Positions 35,873 to 47,879 of a stretch of 64,000 bases of DNA are shown piece after piece. Where the stretch lies: assembly GCF_001625305.1 (NCBI RefSeq), contig NW_017803113.1, positions 1 through 64,000 on the forward strand, in the 5' to 3' direction. Origin of the DNA: Branchiostoma belcheri (lineage: Eukaryota > Chordata > Leptocardii > Amphioxiformes > Branchiostomatidae). The notes beneath the pieces are model-generated. The model did no database searches. It saw only the letters and a list, made by a program, of their open reading frames with translations, and was not told the origin of the DNA. The translations under genes and the position numbers were made by a program. Each line of letters opens with the position of its first letter. Position 1 is the first letter of the stretch.

Positions 35873-35976
35873 ATGAAATAAAGACTGAACTTTAACTTCC
35901 AACACTAGATATAGAATTGGGACTTACCCCAATTCTATATCTAGTGTTGGAAGTTAAAGTTCAGTCTTTATTTCAT
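35873..35976. repeat. Perfect 49-bp inverted repeat, 6-nt spacer
   Basis: Arms 35873-35921 and 35928-35976 are exact inverses (begins ATGAAATAAAGACTGAAC, ends ATATAGAATTGGG). ATTGTATGTTTCTT occurs on both sides (35824-35837, 35976-35989). Confidence 0.9.
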
Positions 35977-36448
35977 ATTGTATGTTTCTTGATCAGATTG
36001 TGAAGTTTGTTTCTTAACTTTTGAATTTGCCCTTGCACCATCCCTTCTATGTCCATGTAAGTTGGATATGGATAGACTTCTTGGTCACCAGCCAAAGTTA
36101 GCATAGCAGAGACACTCCTCTGATACCCGATAGACAAACTCTGTCAAAAAGTTTTTCTTGGTCATACAGGTTCACTTATCATGCCTTATATCAGTGTGTG
36201 ATGATAATCTTTAAGAAAAATATATGATGCTGTCAGAAGTTGTGTAACATTAGAGGCCGGTAGACACATTCGAACTGTAATTTGTTTCCTTGGATTTCAG
36301 CCAAAGGCCTTTGACTTAGGCGTTGAATTCTTTTGTGCCTTCCATGTGTTCTGACTTTATCCTGGCTACATTTGGTGGACTTCGGGCAAGCACGGTTAGA
36401 TTAGGCTGCAAATTCCACCTTCACGGTGACTGCCTTTTGGAAAAAGAC

Positions 36449-36646
36449 TAGCCTCCGTAGCAGGCTTATAGAACTGGGGTTTGGTGGTCTTCGGCTGTTT
36501 TCTGATTAGCCCAGTTCTAAAAACGAGGGTAATTAAACCAGGCCAGCTATGCTGTCTATATGCAATCAGAAAATAGCACATAAAATCACGCATTTAGACC
36601 CTGAAGACCCTCAAAACCCCCAGTTTTTGGCATGCTGTGGAGGCTA
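36449..36646 (-). mobile_element. TAGCCTCC element, inverse orientation
   Basis: It begins TAGCCTCCGTAGCAGGC and ends GGCATGCTGTGGAGGCTA. Flanks GAAAAAGAC and AAAAGAGAC are similar, consistent with a decayed 9-bp duplication. Confidence 0.75.
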
Positions 36647-37099
36647 AAAAGAGACGGGGTTTGTATCGTGTTTGTATTGTCGTTGTCTGCTTTGCCAATG
36701 GATTTGGGTGGTCATGATCTGGTGGCCACACACCACAAGGTTTCTCTCACCTTTTTGTCCCTCTAGCCCACACAAAGGTATACTGTAGATTCAGTAACTT
36801 TTCCTGTGGTTTAAGTTTCAAGGTTTTGGGGATGACCCTGTACTATGAAATCAAAACATTGTAATAGTGTTTTTATAGGTCTACTAACTGTAGTAAAGAA
36901 TTGTCTCGAATGTAAACTTAAAACAATGTTAAAACTTCATTTTCCCTTCTATCACGAAATAAATCCAACCCAAAACTTTCTGCACTTACAGTAACACAGA
37001 CTGGAGTAGACAGTGATTCATTCAAAACCTCACCTCACAAAAAAAAAAAAAGAGAGAGAAAAGAAAGCTTATGCTCTGATCGGGTTTCGGTAGGACAAG

Positions 37100-38872
37100 T
37101 TCTTTCTCAATGAGAGAATTTACCCCAAAGGTCATGTTGATAGTAAACAAAGCCACATGAGTATCCGCCGATACTATCTCACGCTAATGTTACCGTACAT
37201 CTCCGAATTTCTACAGCGCAAAAGGGAGCCAAAAGTTACTCGAAGTTCAAGTCAGAGGCCACGGAACAGTTAATTTGGGTAACAGTTTAAGCACCAAGGC
37301 CAAGCAGAATTGTCTGGTAGACTCATTTACTGTTCCAACCACCAGATTGGTGGATAGCTTAGTTACAAAACAAACAGGAGTTACGGTAGGGTGCTCGCAC
37401 AGTGCTATAGGCAAGGGGCTAGCCCAGTCTGTGGGCCACTCATTAGCTCACCTGCCAGTAGGCATAGCAGGGAAGGTGTACGTTTCTCTCTGCTTGTCCT
37501 TCGTGGCTCGTCAAGCTTCCAGCCAACCATCTCCAGGCACTGTGAGCTGGGAGGAGTGGTCTACATACAGGACGGGAGAGAGAAAGGGTCTTCGGGGGAA
37601 ACATACAGCAGTGATTTTTGTCGCTGGAAAAGATTTTGTGGAGCGGGGAAAGAAAGACCTCAGGCCTGCAGGAAGCCTGGATGGTGTGGTGTGCTTTTGG
37701 AGGGGTGGGCTTTTCGTGACCGGCTGCCAATCTTGAGTAAAGGAGAGAGACGTCTTCAATTAGGAAGGAAAGCAGGAAGGAGCTACCTATGTGCACCCTT
37801 GCTGTCTTGTTTATACGTGACTGGGGAAAACTGAACAAGGAACATAATTTTTTTCTTGGGGTGTCCTTTTTGAAGACTTCTTGCCAACTCAGTCAAGGGA
37901 GAGAGATCTTCAACTGTGGTGGAAAGCCTGAAGGAATTTAGTGAAGTGAACACTCTTTTTTGCTTTGTTTTGCATGTGACTGGAAAAAACTGATCGTTGC
38001 AACAAGAAACACGAATTCTCATTCCAGGGAAAATCTTTAACTGTGTGGAAAGCAGGAAGGAAGCTAGAGCCACACTCTTTATGTCTTATTGTGCCTGCAA
38101 AAAAAAAACTATCAACCAATCAAGGAACATAATTTTACTATACGCGAACCACTCCAATTAATCTGCATCTCGTTAAAGAAAAGAACCCGGAGGACGAAAC
38201 TGTCACGCATCTTCAACTGTAACGACTGAGAGCTGTTGGTCATTGGAGAACCGAGACACTGTGTGTAAAGAATTCTAGGGGACAAAAGGGCAAGGCCGGA
38301 GAGTCTGTGGATACTGAACTCGGAGCCAAGGGAAACACGGGCAGCCAAGATCACGTAAAGGGAAAGAAGACACACTTGCAACTTTATTCTACGCTGTCAG
38401 AAGTAATTGAAAAGTTTGCAGGGGGAATTGCTCGGATCTGTACCCAATTTGTGTGGAGAAAATTGTGCCCTGGGACTGTGTCATTATAACTGCACCACAG
38501 GTCGCCTGTTGCCTGGAATTCGCGGTCACGTGCGGGCAAAAAAACGGCTACAATTGACAACCCATGCAGTTATCTTTGGAGCGGAGCACGAATCCGGAAA
38601 AAAAGTGAGGTTCATTCTTGGCTTGTAGATTACATTTAAGCCAATCCAGATCCAGAGTTACGGTCTCTTGGTATTCGAGTCTGTGTATCTGGCAAAGAAG
38701 AAGGAATCCACCTGTTTAACACACTCCGCTATTCTGGACACAGGGAAATGAGGACTCGGGTCTAAGACTGACAATCAGGGCTAGGATCTGGGTCAGAGGT
38801 GTCAGATCCAACCCAAGAGGTCACAAGAGAGGAGGCACCTTCGCACTTGGAGGCAGGGATCATTTGCTAATC
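37100..38872 (+). promoter_or_regulatory. Putative promoter/5' UTR of the nested secreted reading frame
   Basis: This interval is largely free of the dispersed elements that crowd the rest of the intron. It leads directly into the signal-peptide ATG. It contains three diverged copies of a roughly 130-bp unit (about 37737, 37893 and 38026), each with an AGAGAG...CTTCAA block and a GTGACTGG block. No TATA box or start site can be assigned by eye. ORFs in the stretch overlap each other in several frames and look non-coding. Confidence 0.35.
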
Positions 38873-38905
38873 ATGTTCTTCAAGCAGTGCAACGCACGCA
38901 GGTAA
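38873..38905 (+). promoter_or_regulatory. Short upstream ORF before the 38908 ATG
   Basis: An ATG at 38873 opens a 10-codon frame that ends in TAA at 38903-38905, two bases before the presumed start ATG at 38908. If the transcript covers this region, the uORF would be expected to damp or regulate translation of the secreted protein. No transcript evidence is available from sequence alone. Confidence 0.4.
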
Positions 38906-38907
38906 CC

Positions 38908-41445
38908 ATGACTGGAAAGAGTCTTTCTCTCGGATTTTTCATTTTTATTTGTGTCAAGCTGCTATTTTTCTGCCAGCAGTGTAGTGCGGAGGGCAGCTAT
39001 TATCTGTATCGGACTCGCAGCCCCCCCAAACTGCGCTCGGTGCTGTACAACCTGGGCCTGTCACAGTCACGTCCCGTACAGAGAGCTGGCACCGTGTCCA
39101 ACCAGTTGTCACCTTCCTCCCCCCAGGGCTATTCTTCATATTATGTGGTGTCTCAACCGTCAACCTCCAGGGCAGCAACAGCGATCAGTCGAGGAAACAA
39201 CAGGCAACAACAACGTGTACAGCCATCTTCTTCGTCATCGGGATTTCCCAATCGCGGCGCAAGGACCAAAGTTAAGAACAGACGTCGTCCTTCCGTAACT
39301 CCCGCAAGCGGTGGCGGCATTCCTACTCAAGACAACATAGTGCACGGAAGCGTGAACACCCTCAATAGGAACAGGCTCGACTGTCACGGAGGGATTTGCA
39401 GGAACACGCAGACCTCGACACAGGTGAGGAGGAGGTACCAGTACCCGTACGTCTACTACACGGTCGGCGCCACGCAACGGTGGATCACGATCCGCCCCAT
39501 GACAGGTGGGGACAAGAAGACGAAGAAGGGAAAAAAGCCGGCGGCGGTAGAAGAAGAAGAGTTGCCAACGGTGACAGAGAAACCGCAACCGCCAATCACG
39601 GAGCCGCCGATGGTGGTCACCCCGGGTTGGACCGACATCAGCTTCCCAGCGGGCGGATACGAGGCACAAAATGATCAAGACGTCAGCGGAGCTGCAAGAG
39701 ACACTCACTCGAAGATTGATGATGCCAGGAAGAAGCCACCGAGCCTCCTTCAGAAAGTCCTGACGTCAAGCGAAGACGACTTGAAGAGGGAGAAGGAGAT
39801 AAATGCGAACTTCGTTGCCTACCTCAGCGACGCGATGAGGCCAGCGGAACGGGAGGAGAGCATCAGCGAGGAGTGGAACTCGTTCATGAAACAAGACACC
39901 GATGTGAAACCCGACACCAATTCGAAACCCGACACCGTCAGGAGCAACGTGGACGAAGAATCAAAGAGCCCTCGGGAGACAGGCGACGTAAAACTCAACA
40001 CGTTTGCGGTGACTTACGACAGAGGAAATGTCGTGGTAGACGGAAGAAACACAGGAAACAATAACTTACAATCTGGAAGTAGTAGTACCGGTAGTAGTAG
40101 TAGTAGCTCGGTGGAAACGTCTACAACTCACAGCATGGCAAGGAAGAAAGTTGAGAGAACTGGCAGGGTGAGCAACACCTATCGTGTCACGTACGAGGAA
40201 AGCCAACCAGCCGATCAAGTTACTACCGGTGCTGCCGGTAATTCGAAAAAGGCGACAGCAGAAGCCGGAAAGACAAGCTCGTTAGGCCAGCCGGCTGTGT
40301 TGAAAAAGGTCGAGAGAGCACCCACCGGTTCAAATTCCTTCCTAGTTACATACGAAGAAGAAGACCCTACTAATGTCCCACCCTCTCGCAATGCGAAAAA
40401 GACTTCTCTGACACTATCCCATTCCCAAACAGAAGATGAAAGTACAAGAAACAATGTTGAACACAGAATAGCTGAACCCAGGACCTACCAAGTCACATAT
40501 CGCGACGGAAGAATCGTGACCAAAGTCGTAGGCCAAAGTGAAGCGTCACGAAGAACTGATGACGTAGAACATTCGTCAGAAAGTTACGGCCAAATTGCAG
40601 AAATCGTGTCAGGCGAATCCAATGACGACAACACACCAAAACCTGCAGCTTCAAACTCAAGAAGTACAACAAGTTCCAGCAACAATGCAGAAGAAACTCC
40701 TGCACAGATGAGGGCAAGGATAGCCGAGATGTACAACCTGCAGATACAGCGTTCGCTGAACAACAGAAACAGGGAACAACTCCGCCTACAACTGGCAAAC
40801 CAGGGTCAGACCGCAAGAAACCGCGCCACCATTCTCAGCCGACCGATACCAGCTTCTGCAGGCCAGTCCACTTCAACCACAACAAGTCAGGGATCTCAAA
40901 GAAACATGGGTGGTCAACTCTACAGACTTTTAGGTAGGCAAGAAAGTAGGGGGAATCCTCCCACAAGACAAACTGGACAAACGAGTAGTAACTCCCAGGA
41001 CTTAGAAAGGAGTGAAGATCGGCAACATGAAAGTCGGGTAGTAATTGAGGAGGAGGAGCAACCAAGGGTTAGACACAGACTGAGACATGACAGAATAGGC
41101 CACAGGGAGGGTCAAATTAACAGTCAATACGGACAGATTGCAAACATTGGTGAGTCCGAAGAAGTGGCAGTTGGAAACAGTAACAACCCCACCGCCGATT
41201 CTGCATCGTTAGAAGAGATAGAAGAAGAACACGGTTACTTGAACAGCCCTCCCAACATCATTGTTGACAGGCAAAGAGCAAACCCACACCGCAACAGGCC
41301 CTTCATAGAGCAGAGGTACCTGAATTCGCTCGCAGATGTAGTCCAAAACAGCCACCCAGCACAAAGAGGCCACAATACGGACAGAAGGAATGACCAGGGA
41401 AGGAGGCAAGGTTGTCATTTTCTTATTAACCTTTTTCTTTATTAG
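38908..41445 (+). CDS. Secreted low-complexity protein or alternative peroxidasin first exon (unknown family)
   Basis: Open frame of 845 codons from ATG 38908 to stop 41443-41445, inside the 41-kb peroxidasin intron and on the same strand. I chose this ATG over an upstream in-frame GTG: ACC precedes it and it starts a clear signal peptide (LSLGFFIFICVKLLFFC, ending near CSAEG). The mature part is polar and probably disordered, rich in Ser, Asn, Gln, Arg and Glu. It has one Cys pair (about residues 159 and 164, in DCHGGIC), a basic patch KKTKKGKK, a polyserine run, and four VTY motifs near residues 364, 423, 476 and 525. YGQIA and YLNS motifs each occur twice. I do not recognise the family. 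At 41410 the sequence CAAG|GTTGTC is a weak phase-1 donor, after which the sequence turns T-rich and intron-like. Joining to the Ig3 acceptor (51489) would stay in frame. Alternatively this is a single-exon nested gene with AATAAA at 42287. Confidence 0.75.
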   Translation: MTGKSLSLGFFIFICVKLLFFCQQCSAEGSYYLYRTRSPPKLRSVLYNLGLSQSRPVQRAGTVSNQLSPSSPQGYSSYYVVSQPSTSRAATAISRGNNRQQQRVQPSSSSSGFPNRGARTKVKNRRRPSVTPASGGGIPTQDNIVHGSVNTLNRNRLDCHGGICRNTQTSTQVRRRYQYPYVYYTVGATQRWITIRPMTGGDKKTKKGKKPAAVEEEELPTVTEKPQPPITEPPMVVTPGWTDISFPAGGYEAQNDQDVSGAARDTHSKIDDARKKPPSLLQKVLTSSEDDLKREKEINANFVAYLSDAMRPAEREESISEEWNSFMKQDTDVKPDTNSKPDTVRSNVDEESKSPRETGDVKLNTFAVTYDRGNVVVDGRNTGNNNLQSGSSSTGSSSSSSVETSTTHSMARKKVERTGRVSNTYRVTYEESQPADQVTTGAAGNSKKATAEAGKTSSLGQPAVLKKVERAPTGSNSFLVTYEEEDPTNVPPSRNAKKTSLTLSHSQTEDESTRNNVEHRIAEPRTYQVTYRDGRIVTKVVGQSEASRRTDDVEHSSESYGQIAEIVSGESNDDNTPKPAASNSRSTTSSSNNAEETPAQMRARIAEMYNLQIQRSLNNRNREQLRLQLANQGQTARNRATILSRPIPASAGQSTSTTTSQGSQRNMGGQLYRLLGRQESRGNPPTRQTGQTSSNSQDLERSEDRQHESRVVIEEEEQPRVRHRLRHDRIGHREGQINSQYGQIANIGESEEVAVGNSNNPTADSASLEEIEEEHGYLNSPPNIIVDRQRANPHRNRPFIEQRYLNSLADVVQNSHPAQRGHNTDRRNDQGRRQGCHFLINLFLY

Positions 41446-41456
41446 ACTCTTTAGCA

Positions 41457-41970
41457 TCTGTATCTGTATAGCCGGTATAACTGACCCTTTGCTTAACACA
41501 CCAGCTTGCTATCTAGTTAGGATGCCCCTACTAGGTGGCAGTGAGTTCCACTCTACAATTACATGATGTATAATGATCATAGTTATAGGAGAAACAGGTT
41601 TTTGAACACGTTAATGCTGGGATGATAACTCTCACTTCTGTGTCTGTATCTGTATAGCCAGTATAACCGCCCTTCGGCGTAACACACCAGCTTCTGTATC
41701 ATTCTGTATAGCCGGTATAACCGCCCTTCGGCATAACACACCAGCTTCTGTATCTGTATAGCCGGTATAACCGCCCTTCGGCATATCAGACACCAGCTTC
41801 TGTATCTGTATAGCCGGTATAACCGCCCTTCGGCGTAACACACCAGCTTCTGTATCTGTATAGCCGGTATAACCGCCCTTCGGCATAACACACCAGCTGG
41901 TACTTGTTTTCTGTTCTGAGCTGGTTTTAGATACTTAAGTTGGTACGTCCACTAGTTTATCACTCCGAAT
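41457..41970 (-). repeat. 50-bp minisatellite, array D (1 + 5 units) with retroelement remnants
   Basis: Inverse-orientation units at 41457-41500 and 41640-41897. Between them, read on the minus strand, is GAGTGGAACTCACTGCCACC (compare the WNSL-coding region at 33790). To the right is the inverse of ACTAGTGGACGT as at 33640. It begins directly after the nested ORF. Confidence 0.85.
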
Positions 41971-44779
41971 ATCAGTCATTTTGTACATCATGCATAGTCT
42001 CTGGATGTTTCTACTTTAAGGGAAGCCAAGTTACAATTTCTGTCTCTAGCCTGTCCCATTTCGCATCATTGCCTCTGTTGTGATAGTCTTTACTTAAGGT
42101 AGGCAAGGTTGCGATTTTTTTTCTGTATCCTTTCTCAGACTGTAGCATCAATTCTGTTGTGATAGTCTCTACTTAGAGGTGGACAGCCTGTCTGCGTAAG
42201 CTTGTCATAACAGTCTACTGGTCGGCGACAAGTCCTGTGTGTAAGCTGCGTGACTGTCTGGTCTTAGATGTACCTTAGGCCTAGGAAATAAAATGTTGTG
42301 TTTCCTGTTTCAGTCCTGAAAAAAATTAGGGTCCATAGGTAGGGATTATCTTTTTTTTTCTTTCTTTTCTTTAGACTTTGGTAATCTCTATATAGGGATC
42401 CAACTTATAGAATTCACTGACTAACAATTTTGAAAGTAAAACTTGCATGAGAACACTTATGGTTTCAATGTCAATGTTGGAAAACTAATAATAATTATTG
42501 TACAATGTTTCGTTACTCAGGTGTCAGATCATGGAGCTAGTCTAAGAAAAGTTTGATGAGTTCCAAAAATTCCAGGAGTCCACACACACACACACACAAA
42601 AGTCTAGGGTAGGCAGTTTGTCTAGGGTATTGGCAGCTTTTTACAGGGTCGGCAGTACTAGTTTTTTCTAGGGTCGGTCGGGAAACAAGAAACACCAATT
42701 TTTTTTCCTGGGCCTTCTAAGAGTACCAGTTGCACCTGTGACATATTACAGATAATGTCAGCCCAGGAGAGGGCCATTTACAGTAGATATCGCAAACCTT
42801 GATCTGCGTTGCACTTCGTAAAATCAATTTTCCGTGACCTTGGCATGATATAGGTACATGTATATCTTAACAGCTCTGATAGGGCTTAGATATACTCCAT
42901 TTGTATTCTTCTTCATGATACCTGGGTCAAGCAACAGTGATTTTCTGTGATTGTCTTTGGCTTTGTATAAACAAAATGTCAGTGGTGCTGATATTGATAG
43001 TGGTAACATTACATGTAGTTTTTATTTTTTATTCAAACCACCTTTAGTACAGCATTAGCAGTGTGTACTTAGGAAAGAATTAACTTCACATTTGAAACTC
43101 TTTGATGGTAACTTTTGCATCTGGAAGTTTGTGTTCCATAGTCGTTGGTAAGAAAGTTAATCTCATATGTCTGACAGTTGTCTTAAAAGAACATTGTTTT
43201 GATAGCTTCAGTTTGCATTATACATAGGTGATGGTTGGTATTTGATTTCATTTGTGTAAGTCCAATTTTTCATGTTAGAAATCACACTTCAAACCAGATT
43301 CTGAATGACTTCTACCAACACAGATGAACTTTCAGGCTAAGTTTCCTGTGCATCTGTTTCCCTGTAATTTCTACCCGTCAAGACTCTGTTCTATCCAGGG
43401 TATCAAGCATTCTTCCTGATGACCTCAGTAGCCCTCTGTGGCATATTTTTTCTGTCCAATCTCTCTATTGCACGATCTGCCAACCACATTGCATATGTAT
43501 GTGTTCAAGGCACGATTCGGGTGAAAAGCCTTCTTTTGCCTAATCCACTACATCATGTATTTGTGTTTTTGTAAGGCCACAATAATTTAATTTGTTGGTT
43601 CTTCAATTAGCTGGTTCTAGATCACTTTCTTTCCCTTTAATTTCACTTTCTACATTTTGCATCTCATGTCAACTTCTCTGTGACAATGCATTGTGAATCT
43701 GTCTGAACTTTTTTGAAGAGGAGAGAGACAAGAAGTGGTCCAAATTGGACAGATCCACACATCCTACCTAACCATAGACTACTCTGAATGTGAAAGCCCG
43801 TCCTCCACAATTAAGATCTCAGCTGACTGAGGCAAACTGTGACGATCTCCCTCCCTTCCTTTCCTGATTTTCTCCAGCTGAATTCGGTTGTTTAGACTCA
43901 GAGGCTGAGTTAGGAGCCATCAAGTCCCACAAAATCGTGCTATCAATCACGTAAGATTGGGAAACGGATCTCCCCTCCCCCCTCCCCTCTCCCCTCCCTG
44001 TTTGCACAGATGACTCCACTTGTAAAACCGGACACACATGCGAACAATCTCCCTCCCTGCTTTCCCATCCCGCCTCGACTTTTATCTCGAGCGGAACGAC
44101 TTTCGAATGGTAAAACATGGAGGAGGTTTTGTTTGGTTTGTCCCGACTAAACCTGACCCTTAAGTTTATAGATCAATAAATCAACATCATGTACATTTAG
44201 CTTTAACAGCCACAATCACAAGGTGGCAAGGTGATCTTGTGGTTAGGGTTGTTGACTTAGAAGCTGAAGGTTCTGGTTTTATTTGTTACTTATTTATTTA
44301 TTAGCTTTTCTTAGACAAGGAATAGCAGACAAAATAGAAATCCCAGCAAAACTCCTAAAAAAACATCCAGATCTACATGTACATGTATTTTGTAAGCTTT
44401 TCTTAGCCCAGGACGAAAGTCAACAAAATAAAGATCATGACAAAACACCAAAAAAACATCTGAAACAGCCCCAACCTCTACTTGGAGCGTAGCGAAACAC
44501 CATTGACTTCCTGGTGTTGAGCTGAGCGACTGACTGGATGCAGAAACAAGGGTTCAGCATGGGCAGAATGTGTTAATTGGTCACCATGCGTAAAGAAAAC
44601 CTTAAAAACGTTTTAAAAACTCCAAACCTCTGCTTGGAGCATAGCAAAACACTAGTGACTTCCTGATGTTGAGCTGAGCGACTGGATGCAGGAACAAGGG
44701 TTCAGTATGGGCAGAATGTGTTAATTGGTCGCTGTCCGTACCCTACCTGTCAACGTGTCTGATGCATGCACCTATCAGG
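41971..44779. other. Intron, no exon seen
   Basis: AT-rich. An AATAAA at 42287 could serve as a poly(A) signal for the nested reading frame. No further exon of that gene is recognised. A PIF-like end fragment (GGCCACAATAATTTAATTTG) is at 43575, and a weak tRNA-like SINE head is near 44222. Confidence 0.4.
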
Positions 44780-46090
44780 CTATCTCACCATAAATCATGT
44801 CATTGTTAGAGGTACCAGACACTTGAAGATCCAAATGTCAAGCTCCTAGAGGTGCAAGTTAGGGCAGCTTATTGAACTTCCAAGGCAACAAAAGTTGTGG
44901 GCTGACTTTGATTTTGGAGAATTTTAGCAGCAAAATTGAAGCTGTCAGTTAAAGCTATCATGTCATTGTTAAAGTATGACACAAGAATATATTAATGCTA
45001 AAAGTGCAAGTAGGGGACTATGGAACATTCCTAGTGCAAGGCAACCAAACTATCAGTTAGTTAAAGCTTATCATGTCATTGTTAAAGGTATGAGGGAGAA
45101 TGAATATCTAAATGTCAGACTGGTAGAGGTGCAAGGGGTGGGGGCCATAATTGAACCACTACGAACAAAAGTTGCGTGATGTAGGCTGTCCTCGATTGTA
45201 GTGAATGTCGTCTGCAAAATTAAGGCTAGTGGCTGGCAGTAAATCATTGTCATTGTGAGAGGTACATGTAAAGTTACCAGACACTTGAAGATCCAAATGT
45301 CAGACAGCTAGGAGTGCAAGTAAGGTGGAGGGGGTGGGGTGTTGAACCTGCTTGGATGGCGCGTGCTGTAGGCTGAACTTGATTTTGGTTTGGCAAATGT
45401 CGTCTGCAAAATTAAGGTGGGTATTCGGCAGTATTTATCATGTCATTGTTAAAGGTAAGAGACAGGAAGATCTAACGTTAAATGTCAGGCTGCTAGAGGT
45501 TCAAAAGTTGCGTGCTGCGGGCGTGACCTTGATTTTGGCGAATGTCGTCTGGGAAATTTAAAAGCTATCGGGCAGTAAATTATGTCATTGTTAAGGTCAC
45601 ACCAATTTGATTTGTTGTTTCTTGGATTTTTTCAGAAAAAATCAGAAGTGACAGGGGAAATAAAAATAATAAAAAAAACAGGCCAAGGCCCGGAAATGTT
45701 ACGATATGAGCAATGAAGTCAACATACCAGGCTGGTTTTAACAATAGATTTTGAACTTTTAGTGAAACAAAGTTGCATTGTTACATTGAAAAATTGTAAC
45801 AACTAGGAAGAAAAGGACTTTCCTGAACCATTGGAACCAAAATATGACCTTGAGCATTTTGCAGTTGAGTCAGAACCTAAAATCTTTTTTTTCTTCTTGC
45901 AAATCAGAAAAAAAATGGACAGGGCGAATCCAAGAAACAACAAATTGATTGGTGTGGCCTTAAATGTATGATACAGGAAGATCTAAATGCTAGAGGTGGA
46001 AGGCAACAGAAGATGCGTGCGGCGGGCTTGAACTTGATTTTTCTTAACTGTCGGCAGCAAAATTAAAGCAGCATGGTGTTGTTAGACTAT
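44780..46090. repeat. Tandem repeat of about 175 bp, about 6 diverged units, interrupted by a MITE
   Basis: Units share ATGTCATTGTTAAAGGTA, AGATCTAAATGTCAG, CTAGAGGTGCAAG, CTTGATTTTGG and TGTCGTCTGCAAAATTA. The last unit is split by the element at 45595-45959; neighbouring units show the uninterrupted arrangement. Confidence 0.8.
45595..45959. mobile_element. PIF-like MITE inside the 175-bp tandem repeat
   Basis: Ends GGTCACACCAATTTGATTTG and CAAATTGATTGGTGTGGCC; flanked by TTAA on both sides. It interrupts a repeat unit after GTCATTG. Confidence 0.8.
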
Positions 46091-46687
46091 TTAGCCTTCT
46101 AAAGTGTTGGTCTTTTGGGCACTACATACCATATTTAACTGTGCAGATGTTGGAGAACAATACTGCTGTATTGTTTCTGTAAGGTTTTAGGTTGTAAGGA
46201 AGTTCAACACTAAGTTTTGCAATCATTATAAGAAATGTTGAAATGTCAAATGTACCACTTAAAAATCATATACTAACTTAAGCTTGCTGTGTGCCTGTAA
46301 AATGTATCACCAGTTCTTATGATTATTTCAGCGTAGGGATTAAAGTTACCTACAAAAAGAGCTACAAATGTAAGCCAATAAATGCACTTTACGGTATGGC
46401 ATTGTAGACTAGAGTATTTTACTCTCTTTGTTGATACCAATGTTGTCTCCTATGATGGAACTGTGGGGTACATTGTACATTTGTACACCCAATGGTTTGC
46501 CGAATGCTGTCTGAAAAGTCTGACTCCTCAGAGACTTTATCTAGCAGCTTGATTTATGTGGTTACGTAATGGTTCACCTCTATTGCTTTCCCAGCAGTGT
46601 TCACATCTGACAGTGTATCCTTTCCCAGCAGTGCATTCAGGACTGGTGCCAATGCAATAGTGTGAGATTGCCAGTATTCTAACCATA

Positions 46688-47262
46688 CAGGGCTCGAAAT
46701 TCGGGAATACATGTAGGTGCACCAACCTATAAATCCAAGAAGACATTAGTGAAGGAAAACAATTGCTACTAGGTTCAACTTTGAATTGTAAACAAGTGGC
46801 ATAACAAAGGTTTTATTATTTTTCTGTATCTATCTGTATAGCCGGTATAATTGCCCTTCGGCGTAACACACCAGCTTTTGTATCTGTATAGCCGGTATAA
46901 CCGCCCTTCGGTGTATCTGTATAGCCAGTATAACCGCCCTTCGGCGTAACGCACCAGCTTCTGTATCTGTATAGCCGGTATAACTGCCCTTCGGCGTAAC
47001 ACACCAACTTCTGTATCTGTATAGCCGGTATAAACGCCCTTCGGTGTAACACACCAGCTTCTGTATCTGTATAGCCGGTATAACCATCCTTCGGCGTAAC
47101 ACACCAGCTCTACTACTTTCTGACTAATCTGTGTAAATGGCAAGAATATAACGTTACAGTATACACTGTACTTAGTGTATAACAGTACCTTTTCTATAGG
47201 TAAGCCTACACAAATATATTGTGGTGCCTAAGTGCACCCAGTATTCCAAATTTCAAGCCCTG
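46688..47262. mobile_element. CAGGGCTCGAAATT-ended element carrying minisatellite array E
   Basis: Starts CAGGGCTCGAAATTCGGG and ends AAATTTCAAGCCCTG, with GTGCACC words near both ends. Six inverse 50-bp minisatellite units occupy 46826-47108. A 75-bp direct repeat (TCAGGACTGGTGCCAATGCA) flanks the element at 46612 and 47270. Confidence 0.65.
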
Positions 47263-47879
47263 CTATCGGTAATTTCCCATCCCAACAGTACAGTCAGGAC
47301 TGATGCCAATGCAACAGTGAGAGATTGCCAGTCTTTTAACCCTGTACCATATTTCTAAGCCATATGCCAAAATCCCTCCTGCCTTGGACACAGATGTAAC
47401 ATTGTCTCCGTTCTTACAGTGAGGTAAAAGTTTTACGAGACAAATGGAAGCTTCTTATCGGGTTCTTTAGTGTTTACTTTCCATCCGGATACAAATCCCA
47501 CCAGTACATTTTTATGGTCCTATATCTGACAATGTCTACAGTGTTTGGAAGGATCGGGGAGTTAAGTCTTGTAATAGATATTAAGTCTCTGAGCTGAAGA
47601 GTCTGCTTTTCACATTGACATCGGTGCAAGTTTCCAGTGGCAGAAGTTGGCTTACACGTACATGTGTATACCACATCACTTTCTAACACCTTCCATGATA
47701 AATAACAGCCAGTTTTTGGCAAAGAACAGCTTTCTGCAGCATGCATCACAATGTACATAGTCTTTCATATTCCCAGTGTGGATATTTGTGGGAGTTGGGA
47801 CATCAAGAGGTGGAAATTACATATGATGACCTGAGATTCTGGTGTTGCATGATTGTCATTTTGTACCTGCCATTTTCTC

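Noticed and set aside
37275-37834. ORFs of 147-153 codons upstream of the nested reading frame
   Set aside because: Several overlapping frames on both strands are equally open, and there is no signal peptide or domain. The stretch is better explained as 5' UTR/promoter sequence.
38887-38907. GTG start extending the nested frame by seven codons
   Set aside because: The ATG at 38908 has a better context and begins the signal peptide directly.
44222-44300. Third tRNA-like SINE head
   Set aside because: The A- and B-box words are weak and the shared SINE body is missing.
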